Shown here in pieces: positions 53,894-64,000 of a DNA stretch of 64,000 bases (positions within the stretch are counted from its first letter, which is position 1; each line of letters starts with the position of its first letter). Source of the stretch: Cladosporium sp. IMV 00045. Its lineage: Eukaryota > Ascomycota > Dothideomycetes > Cladosporiales > Cladosporiaceae. The translations under genes were made by a program, and so were the position numbers. The stretch lies in assembly GCA_001931905.2 (NCBI GenBank), contig MSJI02000750.1:1-64000 (forward strand), in the 5' to 3' direction. The notes under the pieces were generated by a model. The model did no database searches. It was not told where the DNA came from and saw only the letters and a list, made by a program, of their open reading frames with translations.

Positions 53894-54760
53894 GATGGGC
53901 CGTACTTGAGTGAATGTTGATGATGAGCGGTAGTAGCGGTTTTGGGTAGGCGTGCGTGGCTTTCGATATGATGTGAAGCTGATGATGGAGAAGTTCGTAC
54001 TGGTATCGAGGTCTACCCGAAGACGAGGCTTGTAGTCAGAGTGTAGAAGTGTCTTCGGATCTGTCGCGTTGCTAAAGAGGATACCATGGTATGTTGGAGT
54101 TTGGTGGAGAGTGTCAGTCAAAATGATGAAAGTGTTGAGATAGGAATTCAGTTGTGTTGGGCGCAAGTAATCAGTCCAATTTCATCGGTCTGCACTGCGC
54201 TTGCATATGACTGATCGGTTGTAAACGGCATTAATGCCTTTCTTGCAAACTGATAGGCTGCCACTAGTGTTAACCGGAGTAGCCATTCTTTGACATGTGA
54301 ATGCTTAGGTGTGGGCGTCCGGCGTTCCTCTGCAGCCTGCCTTCACTTTGGGAATCTTGAGTCTTTTCTTTCGTCAGTCCCACTCACACGCATCGGTCTA
54401 GCCACGTAGGTCTGAAGTATCAATGTAAACAGCTTCAATGGTGAATGCGCTCGTTCTTTCCAAGTCAAAGTCATCGAAAAACAGCTTTTGGTATGATCAG
54501 AAGAGGTGGAGGTGAGTCTGAAGCCAGCCGCCACTGCGTCAACATAATGCGATACCGCGGATTCATGGCTTACTTACGTTACCAGCGAATTGAGAAGAGT
54601 GACACGGGACAGAGTCCTTTCAGCAAGTCTGAGCACTTCAGCTCCACTGTGATCGCCTTCATTCATCATTAGGTATGGTCGGGATTATGACGACCGCGTC
54701 CGATGTCCATGAATACATAATTGCTCCCCCAACGCCACGCTTAATCACATTCGTTCGTCC
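53894..54760. other. Spacer left of the RING gene
   Basis: No gene or repeat is recognised. Confidence 0.45.
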
Positions 54761-55410
54761 TCATGCATACATATCATCAAACTCTTCTTCATCGTCTTCA
54801 TCCACCTTAACAGGCTCAGGCTTCTTCCAGATGATCTTGCGATCCATCGGGCATGAAGCGTTGAGCTTCAGCCAAGGCTCAATGCACTCAACATCAAAAA
54901 GATGATCTTTGTGACAGGGCAGTTGTACGACGAGAGGGTATTGATCATCGAGGAACGGCGTCGCGCAGATAGGACAGCTCATATCACTCGTGAGCTTCTC
55001 CTTCGGCACTCTGTCCAAATTCGCGATGAACTCGTCTGGACATCCCTTCAGCTCGGATGGCGGGTGATCCGCTTCTTGCATGAGAGTCTGGACGAGAGAG
55101 TCCATGAGATCGTTGTGTGCTTGGTCGTTCGCGGTGCCGGTGCCGCCGCGCATCATTTGAAAGGCATTCGCGAGGAGACGGAAGGTCGCTGAGATGTCGC
55201 CGGGCAGAGGAAGGGAGTGGTGATTCTGAGGCGCATGTTCGCCAGAGGTGTCTACATGGTCGAGGGCTGAGAAGAAAGTGCTCAGATCTGGTCGACGGCG
55301 GGGTGCTTGAGGTTTCTCGGACTTGATGTTGTGTTCAACTGGAGAGATTGGTTAGGAATAGCCAAAAGATCTGGGATTTGAAGTGTTCACATACCCTCGT
55401 AGCCAGACAT
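54761..55410 (-). CDS. RING-finger protein with Asp-substituted zinc ligands, 197 aa
   Basis: A probable E3 ubiquitin ligase. Two exons (55410-55395 and 55338-54761) are joined over a 56-nt intron (GTATGT..TCCAG). The first exon encodes only MSGYE. The RING occupies about residues 125-170: SCPICATPFLDDQYPLVVQL, then PCHKDHLFDVECIEPWL, then SCPMDRK. Compared with a canonical C3H2C3 RING, the fifth ligand position is Asp (HLFD) and the last Cys is Asp (CPMD). Similar D-containing RINGs are common among ascomycete homologs, so it is probably functional. The C-terminus is very acidic (DEDDEEEFDDMYA). It is divergent from the TAPT1/EMP65 gene with 279 bp between start codons. Confidence 0.88.
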
Positions 55411-55689
55411 GTTGGGCGAAATATTCTGGTGCAATGCCTAGGTGTTGTCTTGTAAGACTCCAGATCAACATGTTATATAATTGGCGTGACGTTGATAGGC
55501 AGCTTCGGCCGCGCATTCGATATGGCCAGAGTTCTGCACAGTCCGCCGTAGCGTCAATTGTGCCTCGGCGGCTGGCTCGACGTCAGAGCTTACTGACAAA
55601 GGACCGCGATTTTGAGCGTGGTGCCGCGATGTCTTTCTTTGGTCAATGTACTTACACGCAGCCATGAAAGAGTTGTCTTCGATCGAATC

Positions 55690-58571
55690 ATGAGCAGTCC
55701 TCGCGTGCCGAATGGCAGTGCCAACGGCCTCACTCCCGCGACAGCAAATGGACAATTCGAAACCCCTGCCTTGACGCCTATTAGCGAGCATGGCGACTAT
55801 GGAACCACAGTAACTGCACCGTTTCCGAGCTATGAGGAAGACGAAGAGGATGCTGAAAGAGCTGGCAGAGTGAGGAATGGGGTTAATGGCAGTAGTCAAG
55901 ACCATCTGCAAGAGCGGTCTATCAAAATGGAAAAACAACGTGGTAATAGCGGGCATGATCCCGCTAGCCGAAAGAGCAGTGCTCCTACTTCACCACGGAC
56001 AATGAGCGGAGAGACTACAAAGATCTATAAATTGTCGCCAAAACAGATATCAGAATTGACATCATCTCCTGGATCAATACCCATGCGAGCAGCCACTCCA
56101 ATCGACGACGACATCCCCCCTCTGCCCAATGGATTGAATTCACAAACTCAGTCAAGTATGAACACCCCCCAGTCGAATGGTGACGACCAGCCTGAGCTGA
56201 AGACGAATGGTCTCGGCATCATTCCTCCAAATGACGGCCAACTGGGCAGCACATTTGGGATTCGAAGTATACACGCAACACCTGGCGCATTCGTGAACCC
56301 TCGACCAGGAAAGCCCTCCCGTTCCGCATCATCACCTGTGGTTTCTCGAAAGTCTTCGTCGTCGCGTGGCTCCAAACCAGCTCCCTTGAAGATTGAAAGC
56401 ACACCCCGTGAGCCTTCAAGCTCATCAATGAAGCCACCTACTCCGGATCATTCTCATCCTTCTCCGATGCCTCCCATAATACCCATACCACCTCTTTCTC
56501 TTCCTACGTACCTGCAACTAGAGCTGTCCTCTGATCGGCCATCTCCATTGTACATTCACCGACCGGCAAGTAACGACTTCCCTTACGAATCATCAAAGGT
56601 CAAATTCGAACGACTCTCGAACTTTCTCCGTCTGCCGCCTCAACTCGAGCAGGTTCTGGTGTTCGGTGCGCTGGCATGCCTGGATTCATGGCTATTCACG
56701 TTTACCATCCTGCCACTTCGCTTTCTCAAAGCGATAGGGATCTTACTCCGATGGTCGGCTAAGAACGCCGCCAAGGAGATTCGAGATCTCAGCGCTTTTG
56801 TGTACGATGGCATCGGTCGCGTGTGGCAACGTCGCCGCGCTGCATCCAATGCAGACTCGAGAAGGCCCTCTGGAGCAGAGCAACCTGGCTCGCGTCGGCC
56901 ATCTGAGGGGAACGGAGCACCAGAGAATCCCTCGAAACCGATTCTCAAATTAGACACATCATCCATGACACCAAAAGACCTGTCACGACGGAGGACTGGG
57001 TTCCGCCACCGGAGAACTCGATCTACACCGTCAGCCTTAATGCCGAATCATAAGGCAGATTTGTTACAAGGTAAGGTATCCGCACTAGATCTGTCTGAAG
57101 ACTAGTATTGCCATCCTGGAATGCTTGCTAAGAGTGCCTCGCAGGTGCCTTGATCCTCATAAGTAGCATGATGCTTATGGGCTTTGACGCAAGTCGCATG
57201 TACCACTCCATCCGTGGACAGGCTGCGATCAAGCTCTATGTCATATACAACGTCCTAGAAGTCTTCGACCGATTATTCTCAGCACTCGGGCAAGATGTCC
57301 TCGAATGCTTGTTTTCGAAAGAAACCCTTGAGCGCAAACCGGACGGACGCAGCAAAGTCATTCGGCCGCTGTGGATGTTTGTACTGGCGCTCCTTTACAA
57401 CATCATACACGCTACTACACTATTTTACCAAGTTGTGACTCTCAATGTCGCCGTTAACTCTTACTCAAATGCTCTACTGACATTGCTCATGAGCAATCAG
57501 TTTGTGGAGATCAAAGGCACAGTGTTCAAGAAGTTCGAAAAGGAGAATCTCTTCCAGCTCACATGCGCGGATGTCGTTGAACGCTTCCAACTCTGGCTTA
57601 TGCTCATGATCATCGCGCTTCGCAACATTGTTGAAGTCGGAGGACTTACGATCTCTCTTGGAAACTCTCCATTTACTGGGACGGCCACATCAGGTCTTGG
57701 TGCAAATGCTACGGGCCTGCCTCTGAAGACAAGCATCATTCCAAAAGCCTTCACTCTTCTCCCCAGATGGACTGGTGAGGTCCTCGGTCCGTTCTTGATC
57801 GTCCTTGGCAGCGAGATGATCGTTGACTGGTTGAAGCATGCCTACATCAACAAGTTCAACAACGTCAAGCCCAACATCTACGGCCGCTTCCTTGACGTGC
57901 TTGCGAAGGACTACTACTCTCACGCCTTTGCCGATCAAAACCTGACAAAGCGTCTCGGTCTACCCGTCATTCCACTCAGCTGCCTCTTCATCAGAGCAAG
58001 CATGCAGACCTATCACATGTTCCTCGCCACTCACGTCCCAATGCCAGTTCCTGCAGCAGCCACAGCAGTAGCCTTGGACAACGAATCTGCAACCACAAGC
58101 CCCGCCACGATGAAAGCTCTCCAGCACGTCGACCACATCTTCCGCCGTGCGCTCGGCCGCTCAACCTTTGGCGCCGGCATGGAAGCCGGCAGCTCCTTCA
58201 ACTGGTCAATGGACGACCTCATCGCTCTCGCGACCATGGTGATTTTCTTCCTGGTGCTCTTCCTCATCCTCCTCGCATTCAAACTCGTACTCGGCATGGT
58301 CCTCCTCTCCTTCGCTCGCAGCCGCTACGAAGGCATGAAAGACCGAGAAAAGCAATCCACCGATGCGAAGGGGAAAAGGGTGGGCGGATGGGGTGTTGTG
58401 GAGGTTAATGAGGAGAAAAGGCGATGGATCTACGATGATGATCCTGATGCTCTGAGGGATTTGAGGGAGAAAGAGGCGAAGGCGAAGGCTAAGGCGGAGA
58501 AGGCTGAGCGTGAGACGGATGGGCTGGATAATGTTGGGAGGTATATGATGGCTGCGAAGAGGATTTGGTAG
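55690..58571 (+). CDS. EMP65: TAPT1/EMP65-family ER membrane protein, 935 aa
   Basis: A polytopic membrane protein of the TAPT1/Pod1 family (Pfam DUF747). Yeast Emp65 works with Slp1 in the ER in folding or quality control. Two exons (55690-57070, 57145-58571) flank a 74-nt intron (GTAAGG..CGCAG, branch-like TGCTAAG). The first 300 residues are disordered and Ser/Pro-rich. The conserved domain begins FERLSNFLRLPPQLEQVLVF and continues LLQGALILISSMMLMGFDAS, YHSIRGQAAIKLYVIYNVLE, FDRLFSALGQDVLECL, SNALLTLLMSNQFVEIKGTV, FKKFEKENLFQLTCADVVER and GSEMIVDWLKHAYINKFNN. A Lys/Glu-rich coiled tail ends the protein. Confidence 0.93.
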
Positions 58572-58773
58572 TTCTTGAGTTGCATTCTACAAATTCTTTG
58601 CAAGCACCGGAGCAAACATCTTTGATTGACCACTACTGTGTTGACAGGAATTACATATCTCTCAAATCGCACACCAGACGTTCCTCCAAAGCAAATCATC
58701 AACGCACCCAGAGATATTCAACCCGTCCACTCTAAGTCCGATCCTGGTCACCAGAAACTTCACCACCTTTGCA

Positions 58774-59549
58774 TCAACCAAACAGTCCCGCACCCTGTCT
58801 CCAAATGTCCACCTGCCAGGCACTCAGGCCCAGTGCCTTGTGCTTCCCCTGGCTGACGTACCCAGCACTCTGCGAAAGCGCAACACGCGCAGCACTCTCC
58901 CCACGCACCTTATCCCACCACGCAGCACTAAGGCCACGACTGTAAACCCCGTACAACCCCAGCATATGAACCAAGTCCTGCACGCAGTACTTGAGAATCT
59001 CCTCCGACAAAGGACGCTGATCGAAAACGGCATAACTGCCTCCCTGCGCTGGATCGAAGAGCCGACTTCCTCCCTGCTTGCTCGCTTTCCACGCCATTTT
59101 CTCGCCCCAGCTCAGCTGAGCATCGCGCTCGATGCACTTTGCCAGACCGCTTACGAAGTCTTCAGACCTCTCCTGACTGCCAGCTCCATGAGCTGCAAGT
59201 CCTTGATTCCTTGGAGTCGGATTCCGTAGTGGGCGAAGAGGGCGTCGGAGTCGTTACGGACGTCGAAGAAGACTATTTCGACGTCTTTCGACTTGAGGAC
59301 TTGTTGCAGGGTTACGTTGTTGGGTTCGGAGAAGGTCGTGAAGGCGGCGGCGCCAAGGGTGTGGATGTCGATGAGGTAGACTTTGGAGGTCAACGGGATG
59401 AGGATGGTTATGAGGGAGATGGTGCCGTGGCGGGAGAGGTTGTTGCCTTCGAGGTCGATGTAGAGGGAGGGATTGGACTGGGTGGTTGAGGGGAGGATTT
59501 GGAGGAAGGCCTTGAGAGCGTCGAGCGTGTCGATCATGGTTATTTCCAT
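58774..59549 (-). CDS. DEDD 3'-5' exonuclease domain protein with a frame break
   Basis: A member of the DnaQ-like/WRN-type 3'-5' exonuclease superfamily. The start was set at ATG 59549 (MEITMIDTLDALKAFL). Motif I is SLYIDLEGNNLSRHGTISLI (Asp and Glu). Motif II is IVFFDVRNDSDALFAHYGI. Motif III is ILKYCVQDLVHMLGLYGVY in the second half, which reads VSGLAKCIERDAQLSWGEKM and onward to 58774. The two halves are in different frames, and an in-frame TAA follows GLKTS at about 59150. A 47-nt intron (GTCAGG..CAAAG) would restore the frame but would delete conserved residues, so a 1-nt indel is also possible. All metal-binding motifs exist in the DNA, so the family call is firm and the integrity is not. 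Confidence 0.75.
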
Positions 59550-60590
59550 TTTGGCGATCGATAGTGTGGTTTTGGTTGATGGTGTTGTGTAGAGCAAAAT
59601 GACTGTCAACGGTCGAGCTGGTTGTCGCTCAGAATCGCACGTCTGATGACGGTTCGTGCTGGTAAGGAAGAGAGAGTCTACGCTGGAGGTAGATTGTTGT
59701 GCTTTATAGACCGATGCCAGCCTTTGTCGACGTCCTCTTTCACTGATTGTGTCATGTTGTAGGTGATTGCACTTAACAGCCACTTTATCATTGAATAGCA
59801 AGTGTTTGCTACAAAGTGACCCCTTCCTTGTTGCATCAATCTGGAGTGTCACTTATGTGCAGTGAATGAACAGAATATCCAAAACGCTCGCAAGCATTCC
59901 CGGAAGTTTGTTGCTTTGCTATAGGCCAGAGGCATGCAACCGCAACGACTTTTTGTCATTCGAGGCGAACAGATGCCGCTACAAAAGACGTCTTTTAGAA
60001 TATCGTTCTTAAAAGCTGAGGTGTCTCATGCAATCTTTCATGGAACACTCTATGGCGTTTTTCGGACCTGGACGAAAATGGGACTGCTAAACATATTCAC
60101 ATGCATCTGCATGTACATCTCAACAATCAGAAAAACATGTCTCAGCAGAGAACAAGCGCCCCCGCATCGATATTGCATTCAACTCACCTTTGCATCCGAG
60201 ACAATAGCATTGCATTCAAGATCCCAGCACTCAGCCTTGAAAGAGACAAGGCGTCCGACAATTTGAAGTGGCGTGATGTGATCGCCATCACCAGATTTGG
60301 GTCGCGGTCAGCTGTGGCTTGCAGTCCCGGGCATGCAATTCGATACAAACGCCACGTTTGTGCAGTTGAGTTCTCGACTATGCGCCCGAAATGGCAAGCG
60401 GTATAGAGTTAAGTTCGGGTGCGGTACTCATTTGGCGCACTCGTTTTCGTCACATACAGACGCCGTCAGCATGTTGCTTCCCCCAATGGGCTGCATGTCC
60501 GAAGTTATATAAGGATGGAGTCGGGCCCGACGACGGGTTCATTCTTCAGGTCCCAATCATATCGTCTTTGCAAATGCGGATTTGACTACA
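59550..60590. other. Divergent upstream region of the exonuclease and beta-propeller genes
   Basis: About 1 kb. No gene is supported, although short open frames exist on the + strand. Confidence 0.5.
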
Positions 60591-61737
60591 ATGCAATTCT
60601 CAAAGATCACTTCATTTCTTATCGGTGTTCTTTGCTCGTTTGCCATCGCTTCTCCTCTGAGCAGTGGTAACGCTGATGCTCTGATTAAAACCGTCTACCA
60701 ATTTCCCAACCCTACTGTGAGTTGAAAGGAGCTCCATCAATGCAGGGTGATGAAAGGCATTCTGACTTGCGTAGTGGGTTGAGAACCTCGCCGTCAGAGG
60801 CAATGGAAAGATTCTGGCGACTTTGATCGGCAAGCCTGAGGTTTGGCAAGTCGACCCAGGCGACCATACGGCGAAGCTCATTTACAGTTTTTCCTATGCC
60901 GACTCCGTTCTAGGTATTGCTGAGTATGAACCTGATGTGTTTGCTGTGGTAAGTCGGATCATACGCTGTATCCGTGTTTCTACTCATACATGTACGCAGA
61001 ATGTCGGAAACTTCAGCCTTGCAACTGGAACTGCGACTACCGGCAGCTGGAGCGTCTGGACTATCGACTTGAATCCCGAAAAGCACGGCAAGAAGGCGTC
61101 GGTCAAGAAAGCTGTCGATATCAAGCCAGCCGAGTTCCTCAACGGTCTGACAGCAGTTCCGTCGGCCCCGGGGATCCTGCTTGCGGCAGACTCAGGCAGA
61201 GGTCTCGTCTACCAAATAGACGCATACAAGCGCTCATGGTCTGTCTTCTTGGACGACCCGACTCTCAAGCCGAATTTGACTGCTGCGCTGAAGCTCGGGG
61301 TCAACGGCGTGCACGTTCGGGATAAATATCTATACTTCGACAACACGTTCCAACGTCCATTGCTGGCACGCGTGCCGTACAACCCGAGATCAGTCACCCC
61401 AACCGGCCCGGTCGAGATCATCTTCAAATCAGCAACCTTCCCGCTGAACGAGGGCAATGGCCAAGCTGACGACTTCACGTTCGACAAATCTGGTAATGTT
61501 TGGCTCGCTTCAGCATCGTCGAGCATCGTGAAGTTGGATATTCGAAGGAGGGTGCAGACGCTCATCGCTGGTGGGCCTGATGACCCTACCATTGTGGGCA
61601 CGACGGCGACGGCGTTTGGGCGGAGAAAAAAGGATCGAGATACCCTTTATATCACCACCAATGGCGGGCTTTCGGATCCCAGTGTTGCTGGTGTTGTTGG
61701 AGGGAAGGTTGTTTCTCTCAATACTAGAGGACTATGA
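60591..61737 (+). CDS. Secreted SMP-30/gluconolactonase-like beta-propeller protein, 345 aa
   Basis: Three exons (60591-60716, 60775-60948, 61000-61737) with short introns (58 and 51 nt, GTGAGT..CGTAG and GTAAGT..CGCAG) give an open frame. The N-terminus MQFSKITSFLIGVLCSFAIA is a signal peptide. The rest is a six-bladed propeller pattern: WVENLAVRGNGKILATLIGK, VWQVDPGDHTAKLIYSF, FLNGLTAVPSAPGILLAADS, LGVNGVHVRDKYLYFDNTFQ, ADDFTFDKSGNVWLASA. Such proteins occur widely in Pezizomycotina, often near or in metabolite clusters, but here no biosynthetic genes adjoin. The catalytic metal ligands of true gluconolactonases cannot be confirmed, so a lactonase activity is only possible. Confidence 0.82.
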
Positions 61738-62125
61738 GAGGATGGTGAGCTTGATAAAAGACCTCGGGATGAACCAGGTGTCTCCTGGCCCTCAGAATCA
61801 GGTAGAGAGAGTAGTATGTCAATCGTGCAATTGGTTTGCCACCGATTGAGTCCAAGCACGCCTATCATTGATATTCTTTGTGAGATGAACATCCTGCTTT
61901 TTGGTGATAGTTGTAACTTGTTGTACATCTGCTCCACAAGAATGTGCCCAAAAACGCTCAAGCCCCAAACGGGTAGTCCCGCTCCGCTTTTGGTGGGGTA
62001 AGTGCGCTCCAGCGTTCCAACTCCGTCCCTCTATTATTGACCGCGCTTTCATTAATATCGCTCTCCCTATCTCCCAATACCCAATCCCGCCCATCACTCG
62101 TTGCGACCAAAACAAATCCCACACA
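61738..62125. other. Spacer between the propeller gene and AGE2
   Basis: 388 bp, including the AGE2 leader. No element is recognised. Confidence 0.5.
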
Positions 62126-63793
62126 ATGTCGAGGAGACCCGCCGACAGGCAGGCGCAAAACCAGGCCACTCTCAAACAGCTCGTCAAACTAGAGTACAAC
62201 AAGACTTGCGCTGACTGTAAGCGCAACAAGCACCCAAGATGGGCTTCCTGGAACATCGGCGTCTTTGTGTGCATTCGATGCTCCGGCATTCACCGTTCCA
62301 TGGGCGTTCACATCTCTCGTGTCAAATCAGTCGATCTCGATAGCTGGACCGATGAGCAAATGGCTTCGATGCTGCGTTGGGGCAACGGGAGGGCGAACAA
62401 GTACTGGGAGCACAAGTTGGCACCCGGCCACGTGCCCAACGAGGCGAAGATTGAGAACTTTATCAGAACCAAGTATGACAGCAAGAGATGGGTTATGGAC
62501 GGGCCAATGCCGGATCCAAGTACTTTGGAAGATGGGTCAGCGGACGATGACGTGCCATTGAATGTGGTGCGGGAAAAGGCGACGATGGGAAGGGCAGGCA
62601 GTCTCAGGAACGGCTCTGCGGGTGCTGGTCCATTGCCGCAGCCTCCTAGGAAACCGCCGGTTGACTTGTTCGGGGATATGGAGGAGGCTGCGCCGGCGAG
62701 GCCTAGCACCACTGAGCCAGCTGTCAGAGCTGCTCCTGCGAAGGCACCTGCCGCTCCGCCTAAACAGACAAGGCCTGGAGAGTCTCTACTTGGAATGGAC
62801 TTCTTCGGCCCCTCACAATCTGCACCACCGAGGCCGTCCTCTGCCACTTCTGGCTTGAGCACGCCTGCCGCCACCGGCAGAGCCGACCTCAAGAACTCAA
62901 TTCTCTCCCTGTATGCCTCGGCACCGAAGCCAGCAGCACCAGCACCGCAGCCTCAGCACACAAGGCAGGCTTCTTCAAACATGGACTTCTTTGGAGGCAT
63001 GCAGTCGCCACCACCCCAGACGCAGCCAGCAGTCAAGGCTGATCCTTTTGCTGGCATGACTTCAGCCAGTGCCGCTCCCCCAAAGCCTCAATCATCTAAT
63101 ATGGATCTTTTTGGTGGCATGCAATCGCCGCCCCTCACATCTCCGGTACAGCAACAATCAAACAACAACCTTTTTGGGGGCATGCAATCTCCCCCACCCG
63201 TCACAGCTGCCCCAAAGCAGCAACCCCCTGCTCAGAAACCAGCATCGAACATGGATTTCTTCGGCGGCATGCAGTCACCTCCTATGCCAACCGCATCATC
63301 TTTCTCAAGCCTCACATCACCAGCCGGCCACACCGCGCAGAAGAGCTCGCTCAGTGGCGGGAGCTTCTTCGACAGCAAACCCGCACCTCCACCCAAAGAT
63401 TTCTCCCCTCCCCGACAGCAAACCATGCCTACCGCCGCTCCCGCCCCAGCACCTGCGAAGAGCAGCTCTTTCGGCATGGAATCCCTCTCGATCTCCGGGG
63501 CGAACAGCAACCCCTGGGGCTCGGACAACGCCTGGGCCCAGCCCGACCCACCAGCAAAGGAACAGCCCAAGCCTGCAATGCCACAAGCGCCGCAACCTGT
63601 GCAGGATGACGATGACTTTGGCGGCTGGAGTCACGCGAGCCCAGTCGCCACCCCGGCCGCGGCACAGCCACAGGACGATTTTGGTGGGTGGAGCCAGGCT
63701 AGCCCTGCCAGAACTACGGCTGCTCCTGCTGCTGCTCCGAAGCAGAACTTTGGTGGAGGACAGGATGATTTGTTCGGAAATGTGTGGGGTTGA
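62126..63793 (+). CDS. AGE2: ADP-ribosylation factor GTPase-activating protein (Age2 type)
   Basis: An ArfGAP acting in vesicle transport at the trans-Golgi and endosomes. ATG 62126 is followed by LKQLVKLEYNKTCADCKRNK. The zinc finger is C-x2-C-x16-C-x2-C (CADCKRNKHPRWASWNIGVF to CIRCSGIHRSMG), with the catalytic Arg finger in IHRSMG. The domain ends about residue 130 with AKIENFIRTKYDSKRWV. The C-terminal 400 residues are disordered and Pro/Ala/Ser-rich. They carry repeated motifs of the type NMDFFGGMQSPP (about four copies around residues 290-395) and DDFGGWS (two or three copies near the end), possible clathrin or adaptor binding elements. The protein ends GGGQDDLFGNVWG. It is 555 residues, single exon. 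Confidence 0.92.
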   Translation: MSRRPADRQAQNQATLKQLVKLEYNKTCADCKRNKHPRWASWNIGVFVCIRCSGIHRSMGVHISRVKSVDLDSWTDEQMASMLRWGNGRANKYWEHKLAPGHVPNEAKIENFIRTKYDSKRWVMDGPMPDPSTLEDGSADDDVPLNVVREKATMGRAGSLRNGSAGAGPLPQPPRKPPVDLFGDMEEAAPARPSTTEPAVRAAPAKAPAAPPKQTRPGESLLGMDFFGPSQSAPPRPSSATSGLSTPAATGRADLKNSILSLYASAPKPAAPAPQPQHTRQASSNMDFFGGMQSPPPQTQPAVKADPFAGMTSASAAPPKPQSSNMDLFGGMQSPPLTSPVQQQSNNNLFGGMQSPPPVTAAPKQQPPAQKPASNMDFFGGMQSPPMPTASSFSSLTSPAGHTAQKSSLSGGSFFDSKPAPPPKDFSPPRQQTMPTAAPAPAPAKSSSFGMESLSISGANSNPWGSDNAWAQPDPPAKEQPKPAMPQAPQPVQDDDDFGGWSHASPVATPAAAQPQDDFGGWSQASPARTTAAPAAAPKQNFGGGQDDLFGNVWG

Positions 63794-64000
63794 TGGGAGG
63801 TTTTGTCGTGTTTTGTTGAGAGATCTCGAGTTTGATTATGCGTGCATTAGCGTGGAAAGGGGGCATGAATGAAGAACATATATTGACGAAAGCTATCTTG
63901 TCTGCTTTGATGTTGTCACACGTCTTACCAAATTGTGATGTCTTCGCGATCGAGATTCACGATGTACCGACGTGCGCAAGAGGAGCCTTACAATAGTATA

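Overview
The window is nuclear DNA of a filamentous ascomycete (Pezizomycotina). Codon and gene content suggest a Dothideomycete, but that rank is inference. The signs are spliceosomal introns of about 45-100 nt with GT..AG ends, HET-domain and NLR (STAND) genes, a Zn2Cys6 regulator, dispersed single 5S rRNA genes, an intron-bearing tRNA-Pro, and a TpA-rich block resembling repeat-induced point mutation (RIP).

Left part (1-8 kb): the 5' end of a CSC1/OSCA-type channel gene, an MFS transporter, and the HMG-box protein NHP6, whose four exons give a 106-residue product.

Accessory region (8-24 kb): this holds 5S rRNA genes and relics, then a cluster of NLR-type genes and fragments. The notable part is a divergent pair at 9.6-11.5 kb. 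One partner encodes a SesA-like protein whose C-terminus is a Gly/Asn/Gln-rich motif ending in NKMFNAHT. Starting 312 bp away on the other strand is an NLR whose N-terminus carries NKQFNAHT ahead of an NB-ARC P-loop. This is the layout expected of an amyloid-signalling NLR/effector pair. Both partners look broken here: a 1-nt frameshift in the effector, and an internal deletion plus a frameshift in the NLR. Next to it are a hydrolase/NB-ARC NLR lacking its repeats, an uncharacterised fungal gene, a degenerate gene and a protein-kinase gene. A RIP-like block and a 774-residue Zn2Cys6 regulator follow.

Core region (24-64 kb): a GH62 arabinofuranosidase, a DUF3405 membrane protein, a METTL25-like methyltransferase, UGO1 and YAH1 (mitochondrial, head to head), an IBR-type zinc protein, F-actin capping protein alpha (six exons, one of 19 nt), a Ser-rich nuclear-type protein, a small Cys-rich protein, an F-box-like protein, a KCH1-family membrane protein, a HET-domain protein, a YqjM-type old yellow enzyme, tRNA-Pro(AGG), a second F-box/2EXR-like protein, a RING protein, a TAPT1/EMP65 membrane protein, a DEDD 3'-5' exonuclease, a secreted SMP-30-like beta-propeller and the ArfGAP AGE2. 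Exon joins were chosen from splice consensus, frame continuity and family conservation. No transcript data were available.
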